From Nocardiopsis halophila DSM 44494 (GTDB lineage: Bacteria > Actinomycetota > Actinomycetes > Streptosporangiales > Streptosporangiaceae): a stretch of 40,489 nucleotides of DNA. How positions within the stretch are numbered: the stretch's first letter is position 1; every line of letters starts with the position of its first letter. A program made the position numbers and the translations under genes. Under the pieces are notes generated by a model. It ran no database searches. It was not told the origin of the DNA and worked only from the letters and a program-made list of their open reading frames with translations. Positions 37,888 through 40,489 of the stretch are shown piece after piece. The stretch is from assembly GCF_000341245.1 (NCBI RefSeq), contig NZ_ANAD01000059.1, forward strand, positions 22,911-63,399, written 5' to 3'.

Positions 37888-39741
37888 GTGACCAAGAAGG
37901 TCCAACGTGTCGATCGCGTCATCATCCGGTTCGCGGGAGACTCCGGCGACGGGATGCAGCTGACGGGCGATCGCTTCACCCAGGAGACGGCGTCGTTCGG
38001 GAACGACCTTTCCACCCTTCCCAACTTCCCGGCGGAGATCCGCGCCCCTGCCGGAACCCTGCCCGGCGTGTCGAGCTTCCAGCTCCACTTCGCCGACCAC
38101 GACATCATGACCCCCGGTGACGCCCCCGACGTGCTGGTGGCGATGAACCCGGCCGCGCTCAAGGCCAACGTGGACGACCTGCCCCGGGGCGCCACGATCA
38201 TCGCCAACACCGACGAGTTCACCAAGCGCAGCCTGGCCAAGGTCGGCTACGGGTCCGACCCGTTGGAGGACGGGTCGCTGGAGTCGTACAAGGTGAGCCG
38301 GGTCCCGCTGACGTCGATGACGGTCAAGGCCGTCGAGGAGTTCGACGTCTCCAAGAAGGACGCCCAGCGGGCCAAGAACATGTTCGCCCTGGGCCTGCTG
38401 TCCTGGATGTACAACCGGCCCACCGAGGGCACGCAGGGCTTTTTGAAGTCCAAGTTCGCGGGCAAACCGGAGATCCTCGCCGCCAACCTCGCGGCGTTCC
38501 AGGCCGGGTGGAACTTCGGCGAGACCACCGAGGACTTCGCCGTGTCCTACGAGGTCAAGCCGGCCTCGCTGCCCCCGGGCACCTACCGGAACATCACCGG
38601 GAACCTGGCGATCTCCTACGGGCTGGTGGCCGCCTCCCGGCTGACCGGGCTGCCGCTGTTCCTGGGCTCCTACCCCATCACCCCCGCCTCCGACATCCTG
38701 CACGAGCTCTCCCGGCACAAGCGCTTCGGCGTGCGCACCTTCCAGGCCGAGGACGAGATCGCCGGGGTGGGCGCCGCCCTGGGCGCCGCCTTCGGCGGGT
38801 CGCTGGGCGTGACCACCACCTCCGGGCCGGGCATGGTGCTCAAGGGCGAGACCCTGGGCCTGGCGGTGATGACCGAGCTGCCGCTGATCGTGGTGGACGT
38901 GCAGCGGGCCGGGCCCAGCACCGGCATGCCCACCAAGACCGAGCAGGCCGACCTGATGCTGGCACTGTACGGCCGCAACGGCGAGTCGCCGGTGCCGGTG
39001 CTGGCGCCGCGCTCGCCCGCGGACTGCTTCGACATCGCGGTGGAGGCGGCGCGCATCGCCACCGCCTACCGCACGCCGGTGATCGTGCTCTCCGACGGCT
39101 ACCTGGCCAACGGGTCCGAGCCCTGGCGCATCCCGGACGTGGCCTCCCTTCCGGACCTCTCGGTCGAGTTCGCCGAGGGGCCCGGGGACGACGGCGGGGA
39201 GTTCCTGCCCTACCGGCGCGACCCCGAGACGCTGGCGCGCCCCTGGGCGGTGCCGGGCACCCCCGGGCTGGAGCACCGCATCGGCGGCATCGAGAAGAGC
39301 GACGGCCGCGGCGACATCTCCTACAGCCCCGCCAACCACGACCTGATGGTGCGCTCGCGCCAGGGCAAGGTGGACGCGATCGCCCGCGGCCTGGACCCGC
39401 TGGAGGTGGACGACCCCTCGGGCGACGCCCGCGTGCTGGTGCTCGGCTGGGGCGGCACCTACGGGTCGATCGCCGCAGGCGTGCGCCGGGTGCGCCGCGC
39501 CGGCGGCAAGGTCGCCCAGGCCCACCTGCGCCACCTCAACCCCTTCCCGCCCGGCCTGGGCGAGGCGCTGGAGCGCTACGACCGGGTGCTGGTGCCCGAG
39601 ATCAACCTGGGCCAGCTCTCGCTGCTGCTGCGCGGCCGCTTCGGCGCCGACGTCACGGGCTACAACAAGGTGCGGGGCCTGCCGTTCAAGGCCGAGGAGC
39701 TGGCGGGCGTCATCCAGGAGGTCATCGATCGTGCCGAGTGA
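37888..39741 (+). CDS. korA: 2-oxoacid:ferredoxin oxidoreductase, alpha subunit (KorA)
   Basis: This 617-residue alpha subunit (fused gamma-alpha type) of 2-oxoglutarate:ferredoxin oxidoreductase oxidises the 2-oxoacid with CoA and reduces ferredoxin. The N-terminal gamma domain has IIRFAGDSGDGMQLTGDRF, and the alpha domain starts near residue 230 with YRNITGNLAISYGLVAASRL. GSYPITPASDILHEL and GPGMVLKGETLG are further family blocks. Start is GTG 37888 (VTKKVQRV), with GAGGAGGT upstream; reading further upstream adds only leader sequence. Overlaps korB by 11 bases. Confidence 0.95.
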   Translation: MTKKVQRVDRVIIRFAGDSGDGMQLTGDRFTQETASFGNDLSTLPNFPAEIRAPAGTLPGVSSFQLHFADHDIMTPGDAPDVLVAMNPAALKANVDDLPRGATIIANTDEFTKRSLAKVGYGSDPLEDGSLESYKVSRVPLTSMTVKAVEEFDVSKKDAQRAKNMFALGLLSWMYNRPTEGTQGFLKSKFAGKPEILAANLAAFQAGWNFGETTEDFAVSYEVKPASLPPGTYRNITGNLAISYGLVAASRLTGLPLFLGSYPITPASDILHELSRHKRFGVRTFQAEDEIAGVGAALGAAFGGSLGVTTTSGPGMVLKGETLGLAVMTELPLIVVDVQRAGPSTGMPTKTEQADLMLALYGRNGESPVPVLAPRSPADCFDIAVEAARIATAYRTPVIVLSDGYLANGSEPWRIPDVASLPDLSVEFAEGPGDDGGEFLPYRRDPETLARPWAVPGTPGLEHRIGGIEKSDGRGDISYSPANHDLMVRSRQGKVDAIARGLDPLEVDDPSGDARVLVLGWGGTYGSIAAGVRRVRRAGGKVAQAHLRHLNPFPPGLGEALERYDRVLVPEINLGQLSLLLRGRFGADVTGYNKVRGLPFKAEELAGVIQEVIDRAE

Positions 39742-40489
39742 GAACGGATCCGCCGCGAACGGCTCCGCCGCCCCCTCCTTCCCCGGGCTGGCGCTGGTGC
39801 CGTCGGCGCAGCAGGAGTACAAGGCCAAGGACTTCAAGTCCGACCAGGAGGTGCGCTGGTGCCCCGGGTGCGGGGACTACGCGATCCTCGCCGCCTTCCA
39901 GGGGTTCCTGCCCGAGCTGGGGGTGCCGCGGGAGAACGTGGTCATCGTCTCGGGCATCGGGTGCTCCTCCCGGTTCCCCTACTACCTGAGCACCTACGGG
40001 ATGCACTCGATCCACGGCCGGGCGCCGGCGATCGCCACCGGGCTGGCCGCCTCCCGCCCGGACCTGTCGGTCTGGGTGGTCACCGGCGACGGAGACGGGC
40101 TGTCGATCGGCGGCAACCACCTGATCCACGCGCTGCGGCGCAACGTCAACGTCAACATCCTGCTGTTCAACAACCGCATCTACGGGCTGACCAAGGGCCA
40201 GTACTCGCCCACCTCCGAGCCGGGCATGGTGACCAAGTCCTCGCCGATGGGGTCGCTGGACTCCCCCTTCAACCCGGTGTCGCTGGCGCTGGGGGCGGAG
40301 GCCTCGTTCGTGGCGCGCACGGTCGACTCCGACCGCAAGCACCTGACCTCGGTGCTGCGCGCGGCCGCCGCGCACGAGGGGTCGTCGTTCGTGGAGATCT
40401 ACCAGAACTGCCCGATCTTCAACGACGACGCGTTCGAGCCGCTGAAGGACCCCGCCGAGCGGGACCTGCGGCTGGTGCGGGTGGGGGAC
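39731..40489 (+). CDS. korB: 2-oxoacid:ferredoxin oxidoreductase, beta subunit (KorB), partial
   Basis: The first 253 residues of the beta subunit are present; the gene runs off the right end. It starts at GTG 39731. The thiamine diphosphate site is VTGDGDGLSIGGNH at residues 118-130, followed by FNNRIYGLTKGQYSPT. Cys residues for the 4Fe-4S cluster are seen in CPGCG (44, 47), GIGCSS (78) and QNCPIFND (227). The first 35 residues are Ser/Ala-rich and probably disordered. Coupled to korA by an 11-base overlap. Confidence 0.95.
   Translation, partial: MPSENGSAANGSAAPSFPGLALVPSAQQEYKAKDFKSDQEVRWCPGCGDYAILAAFQGFLPELGVPRENVVIVSGIGCSSRFPYYLSTYGMHSIHGRAPAIATGLAASRPDLSVWVVTGDGDGLSIGGNHLIHALRRNVNVNILLFNNRIYGLTKGQYSPTSEPGMVTKSSPMGSLDSPFNPVSLALGAEASFVARTVDSDRKHLTSVLRAAAAHEGSSFVEIYQNCPIFNDDAFEPLKDPAERDLRLVRVGD

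Overview
The window looks like about 40 kb of chromosome from a high-GC actinomycete. I favour the Nocardiopsaceae (Nocardiopsis or a relative) from GC content, protein style and gene order, but this is an inference that was not checked by a search. The left half is the conserved transcription/translation block found in many actinobacteria. All of it reads on the minus strand: rpoC, rpoB, rplL, rplJ, rplA, rplK, nusG, secE, tRNA-Trp. Next come a plus-strand aspartate aminotransferase and an adenosine deaminase-like gene. Minus-strand genes follow: a GDT1-type manganese transporter behind a yybP-ykoY riboswitch, murB, two MaoC-type dehydratases, rpmG, tRNA-Met and tRNA-Thr.

From about 18.2 to 28.2 kb the content is accessory. 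A Rad50/SbcC-like ATPase with a zinc-hook CPAC motif is followed by an IS110 scar. Beyond the scar is an operon of the Wadjet (JetABC, MukF/E/B-like) plasmid-defence family. JetB and JetC look intact, JetA keeps only its C-terminal half, and no JetD nuclease is present. Upstream of this operon are a direct repeat and a perfect 28-bp palindrome.

From 28.2 to 33 kb there is a lipoprotein, a DUF35/thiolase-like pair typical of acyl-CoA or sterol side-chain chemistry, and a tandem array of five small secreted two-cysteine proteins whose sequence types alternate A-B-A-B-A under one clear promoter. These five are the best candidate here for an undescribed system, probably cell-surface proteins with chaplin-like features.

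From 33.2 to 35.75 kb an AbiEi/AbiEii toxin-antitoxin pair lies beside IS481 and integrase remnants that end next to tRNA-Tyr. This looks like the scar of an integrative element. The right end returns to housekeeping genes: a YajQ family protein, an HtpX-type protease, and korA/korB (2-oxoacid:ferredoxin oxidoreductase; korB runs off the window). The korAB genes are preceded by a leaderless cysteine-containing leader peptide and hairpins that look like an attenuator.

One long palindromic element (shared core GTTGATCTCGGGGAAGTCGG) occurs twice in intergenic DNA 16 kb apart and is probably a dispersed genomic repeat.
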